A DNA stretch of 33,877 nucleotides. It comes from Oscillospiraceae bacterium (GTDB taxonomy: Bacteria; Bacillota; Clostridia; Oscillospirales; Oscillospiraceae). The stretch spans positions 1-33,877 of the forward strand of contig CACYHB010000022.1 of NCBI GenBank assembly GCA_902774015.1. Direction: 5' to 3'. The notes under the pieces were generated by a model that was not told the DNA's origin, ran no database searches, and worked only from the letters and a program-made list of their open reading frames with translations. Positions 6,028 through 13,567 of the stretch are shown here, in pieces (positions within the stretch are counted from its first letter, which is position 1; every line of letters begins with the position of its first letter). The position numbers and the translations under genes were made by a program.

Positions 6028-7093
6028 TTTCCTCGTTGTCGTGGGGATGGCGGGGCAGCGAACGCAGCACCACCAGCCACACCGTAATGGAAATCAGGAA
6101 GGCCGCCACGATGCAGCCGATCCGCAGCGCCACACTTTGCCCGGTCATCAGCACGGCGATCAGGCCAAGCACCGCGGAAACGCCGTAGAGCACGGCCACA
6201 GCCTGCTTCTGGCTCATGCCCAGGGCCAGAAGCCGGTGATGGAAATGGCCGCGGTCGGCGTGAAAGGGGCTCTGCCCGTGCAGGATGCGCCGGAAAAAGG
6301 CGAAGATCGTGTCCGCCAGAGGGACGGCCAGCGCCAGCAGCGGCACCAGAAAGCTGATAATGGCATGGAACTTGAACAGACCGATGATGGAGGCCGTGGA
6401 GAGCACGAAGCCCAGCATCTGGCTGCCCACGTCGCCCATGAAGATCTTGGCGGGATTCAGATTGTAGGGCATGAAGCCCAGGCAGGCGCCGGTCAGCGCC
6501 GCGAGGATCAGAGAGACGGAGGGATCCGCCACGTAGAGGGAGACCACCAGCATGGTCAGGCTGCTGATGGTGGACACGCCCACCGCCAGCCCGTCCAGCC
6601 CGTCGATCAGGTTCACGGCGTTGGTGCAGGCCACGATCCAGAACACAGTCACCGGAATGGTCACCCAGGCAGAGCCCAGCACGGTTGTGCCCCCGGCAGG
6701 GGTAAAATTGGAGATGGCGTCCACCACGATCCCGCAGCGGACCGCCACGCCGGCGGCCAGCAGCTGTCCGCCCAGCTTGATCCAGGCGTTGAGGTTGACG
6801 ATATCGTCCAGCGCGCCCATGACCGCGATGATCACGGTGCCCAGCAGAAGGCCCATGACCTGGGTGGACATGTCCACAAACAGCAGCAGGGACAGCACGA
6901 AGCCCAGGAAGATCGCAAGCCCGCCCATGCGGGGGATCGGGTGATTGTGCACCCGGCGTTCGTCCTTCGGCACGTCCATGGCGCCGATGCCTTCCGCAAA
7001 GCGCTTGACGGGCGGAGTGGTCATATTGGAGATGGCAAAGGCCACGGCCGCCGCCAGCAGCAGCCGTTCCCAGAGAGCCAGATTTGGAAACAT
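6008..7093 (-). CDS. tagO: Undecaprenyl-phosphate GlcNAc-1-phosphate transferase (TagO/WecA family)
   Basis: This 361-residue multi-pass membrane enzyme transfers GlcNAc-1-phosphate from UDP-GlcNAc to undecaprenyl phosphate, the first step of wall teichoic acid or other surface glycan synthesis. All family motifs are present: DERRVHNHPIPRMGG (44-58), the Asp pair in GALDDI (93-98), NLIDGLDGLA (161-170), FMGDVGS, and the cytosolic HADRGHFHHRL loop that contacts the UDP-sugar. About ten hydrophobic segments are visible. ATG 7093 has GGGAG ten bases upstream and lies 17 bases after the trpS stop, so it is co-transcribed with trpS. Which polymer it starts cannot be told from this window. Confidence 0.93.
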   Translation of the reverse strand: MFPNLALWERLLLAAAVAFAISNMTTPPVKRFAEGIGAMDVPKDERRVHNHPIPRMGGLAIFLGFVLSLLLFVDMSTQVMGLLLGTVIIAVMGALDDIVNLNAWIKLGGQLLAAGVAVRCGIVVDAISNFTPAGGTTVLGSAWVTIPVTVFWIVACTNAVNLIDGLDGLAVGVSTISSLTMLVVSLYVADPSVSLILAALTGACLGFMPYNLNPAKIFMGDVGSQMLGFVLSTASIIGLFKFHAIISFLVPLLALAVPLADTIFAFFRRILHGQSPFHADRGHFHHRLLALGMSQKQAVAVLYGVSAVLGLIAVLMTGQSVALRIGCIVAAFLISITVWLVVLRSLPRHPHDNEERKQGDA

Positions 7094-7110
7094 TCTCAGT
7101 TACTCCCGAA

Positions 7111-8127
7111 TCAGCGGGCGACCAGGCCCACCTTTTTATAGACTTTGCGCAGCGTCCTGTTGGCGATATACGAGGCTCGCTCCGCGCCGTCCTTGCAGAG
7201 GCTGTCCAGATAAGCCTTGTCCTTCATGATCTTCTGCGCCTCCTCGCGGATGGGCCGCAGGGTCTCGATCACGGCCTCGCCCACGGCGGGCTTGAAGACG
7301 CCGTAGCCCTTGCCGTCGAACTCCCGCTCGATCTCGTCGAAGCTCTTGCCGGTGACGGCGGCGTAAATGCTCATCAGGTTCGCCACGCCCGGCTTGTTCT
7401 CCGGATCGTAGCGCACGCAGCGCTCCGTGTCGGAGTCGGTGACGGCGCGCTTGAACTTGCGGGCGATGTCCTCGGGCTTGTCCATCAGGCAGACGCGGCC
7501 GTTGCCGATCTCGTCAGACTTGGACATTTTGCTGCGCGGGTCCAGCAGATCCATTACGCGGGCGCCCACCTTGGGGATATAGGGCTCAGGGACCTTGAAG
7601 GTCTCGCCGTAGAGATTGTTGAAGCGCTGTGCCACGTCGCGCGTCAGCTCCACGTGCTGCTTCTGATCGTCGCCGACGGGGACGAAGTCCGGCTGGTAGA
7701 GCAGGATGTCGGCCGCCATGAGGGAGGGATAGGTAAAGAGGCCGCCGTTGATGTTGTCGGCGTTCTTGGCGCTCTTGTCCTTGAACTGGGTCATGCGGCT
7801 CAGCTCACCGAACATGGTGTAGCAGTTGAGGATCCAGCCCAGCTCCGCGTGGGCGGGGACGTGGGACTGAATAAAGAGCGTGTTTTTCTGCGGGTCCAGG
7901 CCGCAGGCCACGTACTGGGCCAGCTGCTCCAGGGTGCGGCGGCGCAGGTCGGCGGGGTTGTTGCGTGTGGTGAGCGCATGCAGGTCCGCCATAAAATAGT
8001 AGCAGTCAAACTGCTCGGCGCGTTCGCTCCAGTTCTTGATGGCGCCCAGATAGGAGCCCAGCGTCAGATCGCCGGTGGGCTTGATGCCGGAGAGCATTAC
8101 CTTTTTCGCGGGAGTCGTCGTATCCAT
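7111..8127 (-). CDS. trpS: Tryptophanyl-tRNA synthetase
   Basis: This class I synthetase charges tRNA-Trp. The 338-residue length is normal. The HIGH-equivalent is LTLGSYLGAI (21-30), after SGIKPTGD, and the KMSKS loop is SKMSKSDE. The family segments PVGDDQKQHVELTRDVAQRFN and GGLFTYPSLMAADILLY are present. I start at ATG 8127 (MDTTTPAKKVMLSG), which has GAGGTG seven bases upstream. The longer in-frame extension to 8253 is encoded by the end of repeat element A and is not real. It leads the trpS-tagO transcript. I looked for a T-box leader and saw none. Confidence 0.95.
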   Translation of the reverse strand: MDTTTPAKKVMLSGIKPTGDLTLGSYLGAIKNWSERAEQFDCYYFMADLHALTTRNNPADLRRRTLEQLAQYVACGLDPQKNTLFIQSHVPAHAELGWILNCYTMFGELSRMTQFKDKSAKNADNINGGLFTYPSLMAADILLYQPDFVPVGDDQKQHVELTRDVAQRFNNLYGETFKVPEPYIPKVGARVMDLLDPRSKMSKSDEIGNGRVCLMDKPEDIARKFKRAVTDSDTERCVRYDPENKPGVANLMSIYAAVTGKSFDEIEREFDGKGYGVFKPAVGEAVIETLRPIREEAQKIMKDKAYLDSLCKDGAERASYIANRTLRKVYKKVGLVAR

Positions 8128-8175
8128 AAACACACCTCGTATAAGAAATTCTTTTCTTCTCGCCTGGTCATAAGA

Positions 8176-8690
8176 GGCAAGCTGCGTAGAGCAAAACCCA
8201 TTTCTTTCCCATTGGGGAAAGAAACGGTTTTTGATGCCAAAGAAAGGCAACAAGGGGAAGATTCCCCTTGACCCCTCGCAGAATTGGGGAGTCTAAGGGA
8301 AAAAACGTGGTCGCCGCTAAAGCAGGTACGCGTGGCTGGTGGTTCCGCATACCGCTGCCGCTCCCCGGTGCTTCTGGCGCAGAAAGTGGCCCGCTCCAGG
8401 CCGCGGCTCGTCGGGCGGAGCATTTCGGGCCGTCGAGGACGCCGACCCCTACAAGCATGACTGCCAAGAGTCGAGCCGCCGTGCGGTGCTTTTGAGCGCC
8501 GCGATTTGTACTCCATAGCGGCAGCGGACACCGGGGGGGTACCGGGCATGCCAACATTAGGACGGCGGCGACGTTCGATCAAACCTTGTGTTGCCCATTC
8601 TGGCAAGCGCTCTTTTCTTTCTTACACCGGGCGCGGCGCGTTCTTTCTTTTCTCAAGAAGAAAAGAAAGAATGGGGGGCGCATCACGCAG
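8176..8690 (+). repeat. Large non-coding repeat element, copy A
   Basis: About 515 bp between divergent trpS and a GNAT gene. The left end (8176-8240) contains a hairpin CATTTCTTTCCC/GGGAAAGAAACG. The right end (8640-8690) contains TTCTTTCTTTTCT/AAGAAAAGAAAGAA followed by ATGGGGGGCGCATCACGCAG. The core shares long blocks with copies B and C: GGGCCGTCGAGGACGCCG (8427-8444), the GCGGCAGCGG block (8516-8532) and CCAACATT-x-GGACGGCGGCGAC (8551-8572). Open frames inside are Arg/Pro-rich, have no ribosome binding sites and differ between copies, so I treat it as non-coding. Its left end lies about 50 bp upstream of trpS. Confidence 0.85.
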
Positions 8691-8793
8691 CGTCGTCTCT
8701 GTGAACAGGTGATAATAAAACGCTGCGCGTTTGTCTTTGCGGCAGTTTCTGTTTCTTTGTAGCAAAATAGTATTTTAGCAAAAGAAATGCATC

Positions 8794-8822
8794 TTGACAA
8801 CAGGGAAAATGTAAAATAAGAT
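8794..8822 (+). promoter_or_regulatory. Sigma-A promoter of the GNAT-gltX transcript
   Basis: TTGACA (8794-8799), 17-base spacer, TAAGAT (8817-8822). Start near 8829, giving a short leader to ATG 8856. Confidence 0.7.
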
Positions 8823-8855
8823 AAACAGCAGTCAATCTGGACGGAGGCGGATCCG

Positions 8856-9422
8856 ATGCTCAGGCACAGAGGCACCGTTGAACTGCATACACCGCGCCTT
8901 ACGCTGCGCAGGTTTACGCAGGCTGACGCACAGGCGATGTTCGACGCCTGGGCGCATGACGCCCGCGTCACCCGCTTTCTGACCTGGGCGCCGCACGCCT
9001 CGCCGGAGACGACCCGGGAGCTTCTGGAGGGCTGGTGCGCCCGCTACGCCGAGCCCGCCTGTTACAACTGGGCAATGGAGCACGAGGGAAAGCTCATCGG
9101 CAATATCAGCGTCGTGCGGCACAGCGAACAGAGCGAGTCTGCGGAGCTGGGCTACTGCATGGGATACGATTTCTGGAACCGCGGACTGATGACCGAGGCG
9201 GTCTCCGCCGTGCGGGACTTTCTCTTCGGCGAGGTCGGCTTCCACAGGCTGGAGATTTCCCACGCCGTTAAAAACCCGGGTTCCGGCCGCGTCGCCCAAA
9301 AATGCGGGTTTCGGTACGAGGGCACAAAGCGGGACTATTTCAAATGCAGCGGCGGAGAATATCTCGATATCGCGTTTACCGGCCTGCTGCGGAGCGATTG
9401 GGAAAATGAGAGGAGAGTATAA
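8856..9422 (+). CDS. GNAT acetyltransferase, RimJ/RimL-like
   Basis: This 188-residue protein has the Acetyltransf_3 layout seen in ribosomal-protein and small-molecule acetyltransferases: ETPRLTLRRF-type opening (HTPRLTLRRFTQADA, 11-25), the beta-bulge ELGYCMGYDFWNRGLMTEAV (about 92-111) that binds acetyl-CoA, and HRLEISHAVKNPGSGRVAQKCGF. The canonical Q/RxxGxG is degenerate here (FWNRGLMTEA), as is common in RimJ-like proteins. The substrate is unknown. ATG 8856 follows GGAGGC. It ends four bases before gltX starts, and the gltX ribosome binding site lies inside its last codons, so the pair is one operon. Confidence 0.88.
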   Translation: MLRHRGTVELHTPRLTLRRFTQADAQAMFDAWAHDARVTRFLTWAPHASPETTRELLEGWCARYAEPACYNWAMEHEGKLIGNISVVRHSEQSESAELGYCMGYDFWNRGLMTEAVSAVRDFLFGEVGFHRLEISHAVKNPGSGRVAQKCGFRYEGTKRDYFKCSGGEYLDIAFTGLLRSDWENERRV

Positions 9423-9426
9423 TCAT

Positions 9427-10899
9427 ATGGACATGACATGGTTTGAGGAGATGGAAGCGCGCATCCCCAAGGGGAAGGTGCGCACGCGCTTTGCCCCCTC
9501 CCCCACCGGATATATGCACGTCGGCAACCTGCGCACGGCGCTCTATACGTGGCTGATCGCCCGCCACGCAAACGGCACCTTCATCCTGCGCATCGAGGAC
9601 ACCGATCAGGGCCGCCTGGTCGAAGGCGCGGTGGACGTGATCTACAAGACCCTGGCCGAGTGCGGGCTCGATCACGACGAGGGTCCGGACGTGGGCGGCC
9701 CCGTGGCTCCCTACGTGCAGACCGAGCGGCGGCCCTTCTACGGCAGGTACGCCGAGCTGCTCATCGAACGCGGCCACGCCTACCGCTGCTTCTGCGAGAA
9801 GAGCGAGAGCGAGGAGGACAGCGGCGAGTTTGACCGGGGCGACGATCCCTGCCGCAGCCTCTCCCGCGAGGAGGCCGAGCGCCGCGCCGCGAACGGCGAG
9901 CCTTTCGTGATCCGCCAGCGCATCCCCCACGAAGGGACCACCACCTTCCACGACGAGATCTTCGGCGACATCACCGTGGAGAACGGCACCCTGGACGACC
10001 AGGTGCTCATGAAGCGGGACGGGCTGCCCACCTACAACTTTGCGAACGTGGTGGACGACCATATGATGGGCATCACCCACGTGGTGCGCGGCAGCGAATA
10101 TCTTTCCAGCGCGCCCAAGTACAATCTGCTCTATCAGGGCTTCGGCTGGGACGTGCCGGCCTACGTGCACTGCTCCCCCGTGATGCGCGATCAGCACAAC
10201 AAGATGTCCAAGCGCCACGGAGATCCCTCTTACGAGGATCTGATCGCCCAGGGCTATCTGACCGAGGCCGTTCTCAACTACGTGGCTCTGCTGGGCTGGA
10301 GTCCCCGCGGCGAGCAGGAGATCTTCTCCCTGGACGAGCTGAAGGACGTGTTTGAGATGAGCGGCATCTCCAAGTCCCCCGCTATCTTCGACATTGAAAA
10401 GCTGCGCCACTTCAACAGCGAGTACATCCGCGCCATGAGCCCGGAGGCTTTTGCGAAGGTCGCAGAGCCCTACATCCGTCAGGCGGTGAAGAACCCCGCC
10501 CTGGACGCCGGCGCCATCGCCGCCCTGCTGCAGCAGCGCACCGAAGTCCTCACGGACATCCCCGAAAAGCTGGACTTCTTCGACGCGCTGCCGGAATACG
10601 GCACCGAGCTCTTTGTCCACAAGAAATCCAAGTCTGACGAGGCCTCCTCCCTCGAAGTGCTTCGGAAGGTGCTGCCCGCGTTCGAGGCGCTGGAAGTCTG
10701 GGACGATGAGAGCATCCTCAATGCCATGGTGAAGCTGGCCGAGGAGATGGGCGCGAAGAACGCCAAGGTCATGTGGCCCGTGCGCATCGCCGCGGCCGGC
10801 AAGACCGTCACGCCCGGCGGCGCGGTGGAGATCTGCCGCATCCTGGGACGCAGCGAGACCCTGCGCCGTCTGCGCGTCGCAGTGGAAAAGCTGGCATAA
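9427..10899 (+). CDS. gltX: Glutamyl-tRNA synthetase
   Basis: This class Ib synthetase attaches glutamate to tRNA-Glu (and possibly tRNA-Gln if the non-discriminating route is used). The 490-residue protein shows RFAPSPTGYMHVGN (21-34, HIGH motif as HVGN) and NKMSKRHG (KMSKS loop). Other family signatures are RIEDTDQGR, DGLPTYNFANVVDDHMMGITHV and LLGWSPRGEQEI. The Zn-knuckle region has YRCFCEKS and a later DPCR. I start at ATG 9427; an in-frame ATG seven codons earlier overlaps the previous gene, and GGAGAG lies better for 9427. Transcription ends in the 18-bp hairpin at 10912, which also carries the ypeB ribosome binding site. Confidence 0.96.
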   Translation: MDMTWFEEMEARIPKGKVRTRFAPSPTGYMHVGNLRTALYTWLIARHANGTFILRIEDTDQGRLVEGAVDVIYKTLAECGLDHDEGPDVGGPVAPYVQTERRPFYGRYAELLIERGHAYRCFCEKSESEEDSGEFDRGDDPCRSLSREEAERRAANGEPFVIRQRIPHEGTTTFHDEIFGDITVENGTLDDQVLMKRDGLPTYNFANVVDDHMMGITHVVRGSEYLSSAPKYNLLYQGFGWDVPAYVHCSPVMRDQHNKMSKRHGDPSYEDLIAQGYLTEAVLNYVALLGWSPRGEQEIFSLDELKDVFEMSGISKSPAIFDIEKLRHFNSEYIRAMSPEAFAKVAEPYIRQAVKNPALDAGAIAALLQQRTEVLTDIPEKLDFFDALPEYGTELFVHKKSKSDEASSLEVLRKVLPAFEALEVWDDESILNAMVKLAEEMGAKNAKVMWPVRIAAAGKTVTPGGAVEICRILGRSETLRRLRVAVEKLA

Positions 10900-10911
10900 T
10901 AAGGAAAAGCG

Positions 10912-10954
10912 AAAACACCTCTTTTGGGAGACACTATCCCAAAAGAGGTGTTTT
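10912..10954 (+). terminator. gltX terminator that also encloses the ypeB ribosome binding site
   Basis: A perfect 18-bp stem: left arm 10912-10929 (AAAACACCTCTTTTGGGA) and right arm 10937-10954 (TCCCAAAAGAGGTGTTTT) around a seven-base loop. The 3' arm contains AGAGGTG, the only ribosome binding site for ypeB, seven bases before its TTG start. Read-through RNA would hide that site. Confidence 0.85.
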
Positions 10955-10957
10955 GCT

Positions 10958-12220
10958 TTGAAGAAAAAGACAAAGATCCTGCTGGCGGCCTATGCGCTCT
11001 CCGCGGTGACGGCGCTCTCCGGATGGGCTGCCGCCCAGAACGCGGGGCTGCGCTTTCACAGGGGCGACGAGGCGCAGATCTCCGCCCGGGCCTTTGAGGA
11101 GACCGTGCGGGCCGTGGACGCGCTCTCGGCCGCCCTGGGCAAGAGCGTCTACGCGACGGACGGCGGCATGTGCGCGCGCATCTGCGGCGAGGCCTATGCC
11201 GAGGCCAGCGCCGCCGAGGGCGCCATGCTGGCCCTGCCCTTTGCTACCCAGGAGCTGGAGCAGCTGGCCGCCTTTCTGAACGTGGCCGGGGATTACGCCA
11301 TCTCCCTCTGCCCCCGGGCGGCCGTCGAAGGCTTTGGGGAGGAGGACGTGGCGCATCTGAAAACGCTGTCCGCCGCCGCGGCGGATTTTGCCGGGAGCCT
11401 CCGGGAACTGCAGGGCGACGTGAACGCGGGCGACGTGCGTCTGGACAGCCGTGAGATGCGGCTGCAGAACGTGGCCGAGGAGACCGCCGCCCCGCTCTCG
11501 GCGCGGCTCCTGGACTACCAGGCGGGCCTCGCGCCGATGGAGAAGTTTCGCTATGACGGTCGCTACGGCTGCGAGGAGGAGCGCAGGGCCGGCTATCTCA
11601 CCGAGGAGGAGATGCTGAAGGAGGCGGCGGACTATGCCGACACCGAGCCTGAGGCGCTGACGCTTCTGTACCGCTACGAGGGGACGGAGGGCCGCCGCTG
11701 CTACCGGTTTGAGGATCTGTTCCTCTGCGTCAGCCGCTGCGGTGTGGAGAGCATGGCCCAGTCCCGTCTGGCGGGCGAGGCCAGCTATTCCGCGGCGGAG
11801 GCCCGGGAGATCGCGGAGCGGTTTCTGCGGAAACACGGCTATGAGGGCCTGGTCCTGTCCTCCGAGGAAAACAGCGGGACGATCCTCTCTCTGCGCTTCT
11901 GCCGCACGCAGGACGGGGCCGATTGCCCGGACAACGCCGTGACGCTCTCCGTCGCTCTGGACGACGGCTCGATCTACAGCTTCAACGCCGAAAAGTACAG
12001 CCCCGGGGACGCCGCGGTCTCCTGGGACGTGGACCAGGAGACCGCAGCCCTGGCTCTGCCGGCAGGCCTCACGGTGCAGGAGGCGAAAAAGCTCATCTGC
12101 AAAAGCGCCGGGCAGCAGGATCTGGCCTGCTACGCTTTCTTCTGCCAGGACGCGGAGGGGAACGCCGTGACCGTCTACGTGGACGCGGCCACCGGCCGTC
12201 AGTGCCGGATCGAGCTTTGA
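10958..12220 (+). CDS. ypeB: Germination protein YpeB
   Basis: YpeB is a spore protein needed for the assembly and activity of the cortex-lytic enzyme SleB. The 420-residue protein has an N-terminal membrane/signal segment (ILLAAYALSAVTALSGWAAA, 7-26), a helical N-terminal domain, and tandem PepSY-like domains. Family landmarks are LNVAGDYAISLC, CPDNAVTLSVALDDGSIYSF and the C-terminal CYAFFCQ...TVYVDAATGR. Length is close to the Bacillus protein (450). The start is TTG 10958, set by AGAGGTG and by homology; no ATG fits. Its ribosome binding site is inside the gltX terminator. No sleB is adjacent. Expression in the forespore is expected from the family, but I see no convincing sigma-G promoter. 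Confidence 0.93.
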   Translation: MKKKTKILLAAYALSAVTALSGWAAAQNAGLRFHRGDEAQISARAFEETVRAVDALSAALGKSVYATDGGMCARICGEAYAEASAAEGAMLALPFATQELEQLAAFLNVAGDYAISLCPRAAVEGFGEEDVAHLKTLSAAAADFAGSLRELQGDVNAGDVRLDSREMRLQNVAEETAAPLSARLLDYQAGLAPMEKFRYDGRYGCEEERRAGYLTEEEMLKEAADYADTEPEALTLLYRYEGTEGRRCYRFEDLFLCVSRCGVESMAQSRLAGEASYSAAEAREIAERFLRKHGYEGLVLSSEENSGTILSLRFCRTQDGADCPDNAVTLSVALDDGSIYSFNAEKYSPGDAAVSWDVDQETAALALPAGLTVQEAKKLICKSAGQQDLACYAFFCQDAEGNAVTVYVDAATGRQCRIEL

Positions 12221-12240
12221 GACGGCCTCCCTCCCGACGG

Positions 12241-12331
12241 TTCTTAAGAATTCTTAAAAAACATTTTCCTCCCGGCCATCGTCATAAGGATGGCGTATCA
12301 ATGGGTGTAAGCTGACAGATACGATCCTTAT
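12241..12331 (+). promoter_or_regulatory. Direct repeat and stem-loop upstream of the lipoprotein gene
   Basis: TTCTTAAGAA and TTCTTAAAAA form a 10-bp direct repeat at 12241-12260, the kind of half-sites bound by OmpR/PhoB-type regulators. Then ATAAGGAT-GGC-GTATC (12284-12299) pairs with GATAC-G-ATCCTTAT (12318-12331), closing a stem-loop just before the ribosome binding site. No strong -35/-10 pair is visible. Confidence 0.4.
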
Positions 12332-12348
12332 CGCAAGGGGGAAACAAT

Positions 12349-13221
12349 ATGAAATTCTGGAAAAAGGCACTGTGCCTCACGATGTCGCTGATCCTCGTGA
12401 TCGCGCTGACCGGCTGCAGCGGCTTCACGCCCCGGGTGGTCACGGGCGTTCAGAAGACGGCAAGGCTTGAAAGCCTCCATACCGACACCACCATCACTGC
12501 CGACGTGACGCTGACGCTGCTCAACCAGGAGACGCCGCTGACGCTCACTGTCCGCGCCGCGGGCGACCATCAGAAGGATCCGGCGCTGAACGCGCTGGAT
12601 CTGGAGCTGGAGCTGCTGGATATCGACCAGCACGTGCTCCTCTACACCATGAAAGAGGGCGACGTGCTCAGCGTATACAGCTCCTGGGATAACGGCGAAT
12701 TCTGGACCAGGCAAACCATAGAGCCGGAAGAAGGCGCCGTGGGGACCGAGACCGCGCTCTCTCCCACCGATATCCTCAAGCTGGCTCTGGGACTTGCAAG
12801 CTATTTTCACGAAACCGGCCCCGTCACGCTCAGCGGTGACGACGGCGAGGCGCTCGACGGCCTCAGCTACGAGGGCGTGATCCCCGCGGACGTGGTGCAG
12901 GAACTTCTGCTTTCGAGCGGCCTGACCGAAAAGCTGGGAGAAGATCCTGCCATCCAGGTGAATGAACTGCTGATCCCGCTGGTGGGTGACGTGCCGGTGA
13001 AGCTGGCGCTGCAGAAAGACAGCAGCATGATCTCCCGTGTGGAGCTGGATCTCACGCAGGCCCTCGGCGCGGCGCTGAACGAGCTCATCGCCGGCGCGAT
13101 CGGCCAGAGTGAACTGCTGGGCGCCGCCGTCGGCCTGACGGTGGACGGGATCCACAGCATCACCGATCTCTCCCGCTTTGACAAGGTGAATGTCACCATG
13201 CCGGCGCTCCCGGAGAGCTGA
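12349..13221 (+). CDS. Secreted lipoprotein of unknown function (LolA/LppX-like fold possible)
   Basis: The 290-residue protein begins with a lipoprotein signal, hydrophobic core LTMSLILVIALTGC and lipobox LTGC with Cys23. The mature part is rich in alternating beta-strand patterns (TITADVTLTLLNQETPLTLTVRA) and measures or binds something hydrophobic if the resemblance to LolA/LppX or DUF6612-type proteins holds; that is inference from pattern only. AAGGGGG lies seven bases before ATG 12349. Its leader contains a direct repeat and a stem-loop, suggesting control independent of ypeB. It is followed by a 14-bp perfect hairpin at 13284. Confidence 0.75.
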   Translation: MKFWKKALCLTMSLILVIALTGCSGFTPRVVTGVQKTARLESLHTDTTITADVTLTLLNQETPLTLTVRAAGDHQKDPALNALDLELELLDIDQHVLLYTMKEGDVLSVYSSWDNGEFWTRQTIEPEEGAVGTETALSPTDILKLALGLASYFHETGPVTLSGDDGEALDGLSYEGVIPADVVQELLLSSGLTEKLGEDPAIQVNELLIPLVGDVPVKLALQKDSSMISRVELDLTQALGAALNELIAGAIGQSELLGAAVGLTVDGIHSITDLSRFDKVNVTMPALPES

Positions 13222-13567
13222 TACGTACACAACAGCCCGGACGGTTTAGCGGCCCGCTCATAAGACAGTATTACAGTTTTCAGGAAATGGCATGATCTTG
13301 GGATCATGCCATTTCTGTTCCATCAGTTCATTCAACGGACCGGCACAAATACCATGCGCTTTTGAACGGTCAATGCGTCCGAAAGCGGTTGACGGTTTAA
13401 GCCGTCAGCGTCCTGTTTTGCCAGGCTTTCGTACTTGGCAAGCTGTGTCCCGATCCGGATCGGCGCCGCTTTTGCCATCTCCGGCTTATTGGGATAATCC
13501 CAGACCCTGATGCTCGCGCAGGTGCGAGCTGCGCGTTTTCACGCTTCCGAAGATTCAGTTTTTTTCC
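13222..13567. other. Intergenic region with hairpins, no gene
   Basis: GAAATGGCATGATC (13284-13297) pairs perfectly with GATCATGCCATTTC (13302-13315) around TTGG; there is no T-run. Farther on, GACGG/CCGTC and TTGCCA/TGGCAA make smaller hairpins. It separates the plus-strand lipoprotein gene from the convergent MFS gene. I see no coding sequence. Confidence 0.5.

Noticed and set aside
8128-8260. T-box leader for trpS
   Set aside because: The conserved AGGGTGG-type T-box sequence and specifier structure are not seen; the region is the end of repeat A.
8097-8606. Arg/Pro-rich open frames inside repeat copies A, B and C
   Set aside because: They differ between copies, lack ribosome binding sites and run into neighbouring genes, so they reflect the repeat's GC content, not a protein.
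10895-10901. CATAATA as a sigma-G -10 box for ypeB
   Set aside because: No matching -35 at the right distance, and it covers the gltX stop region; one half of a promoter is not enough.
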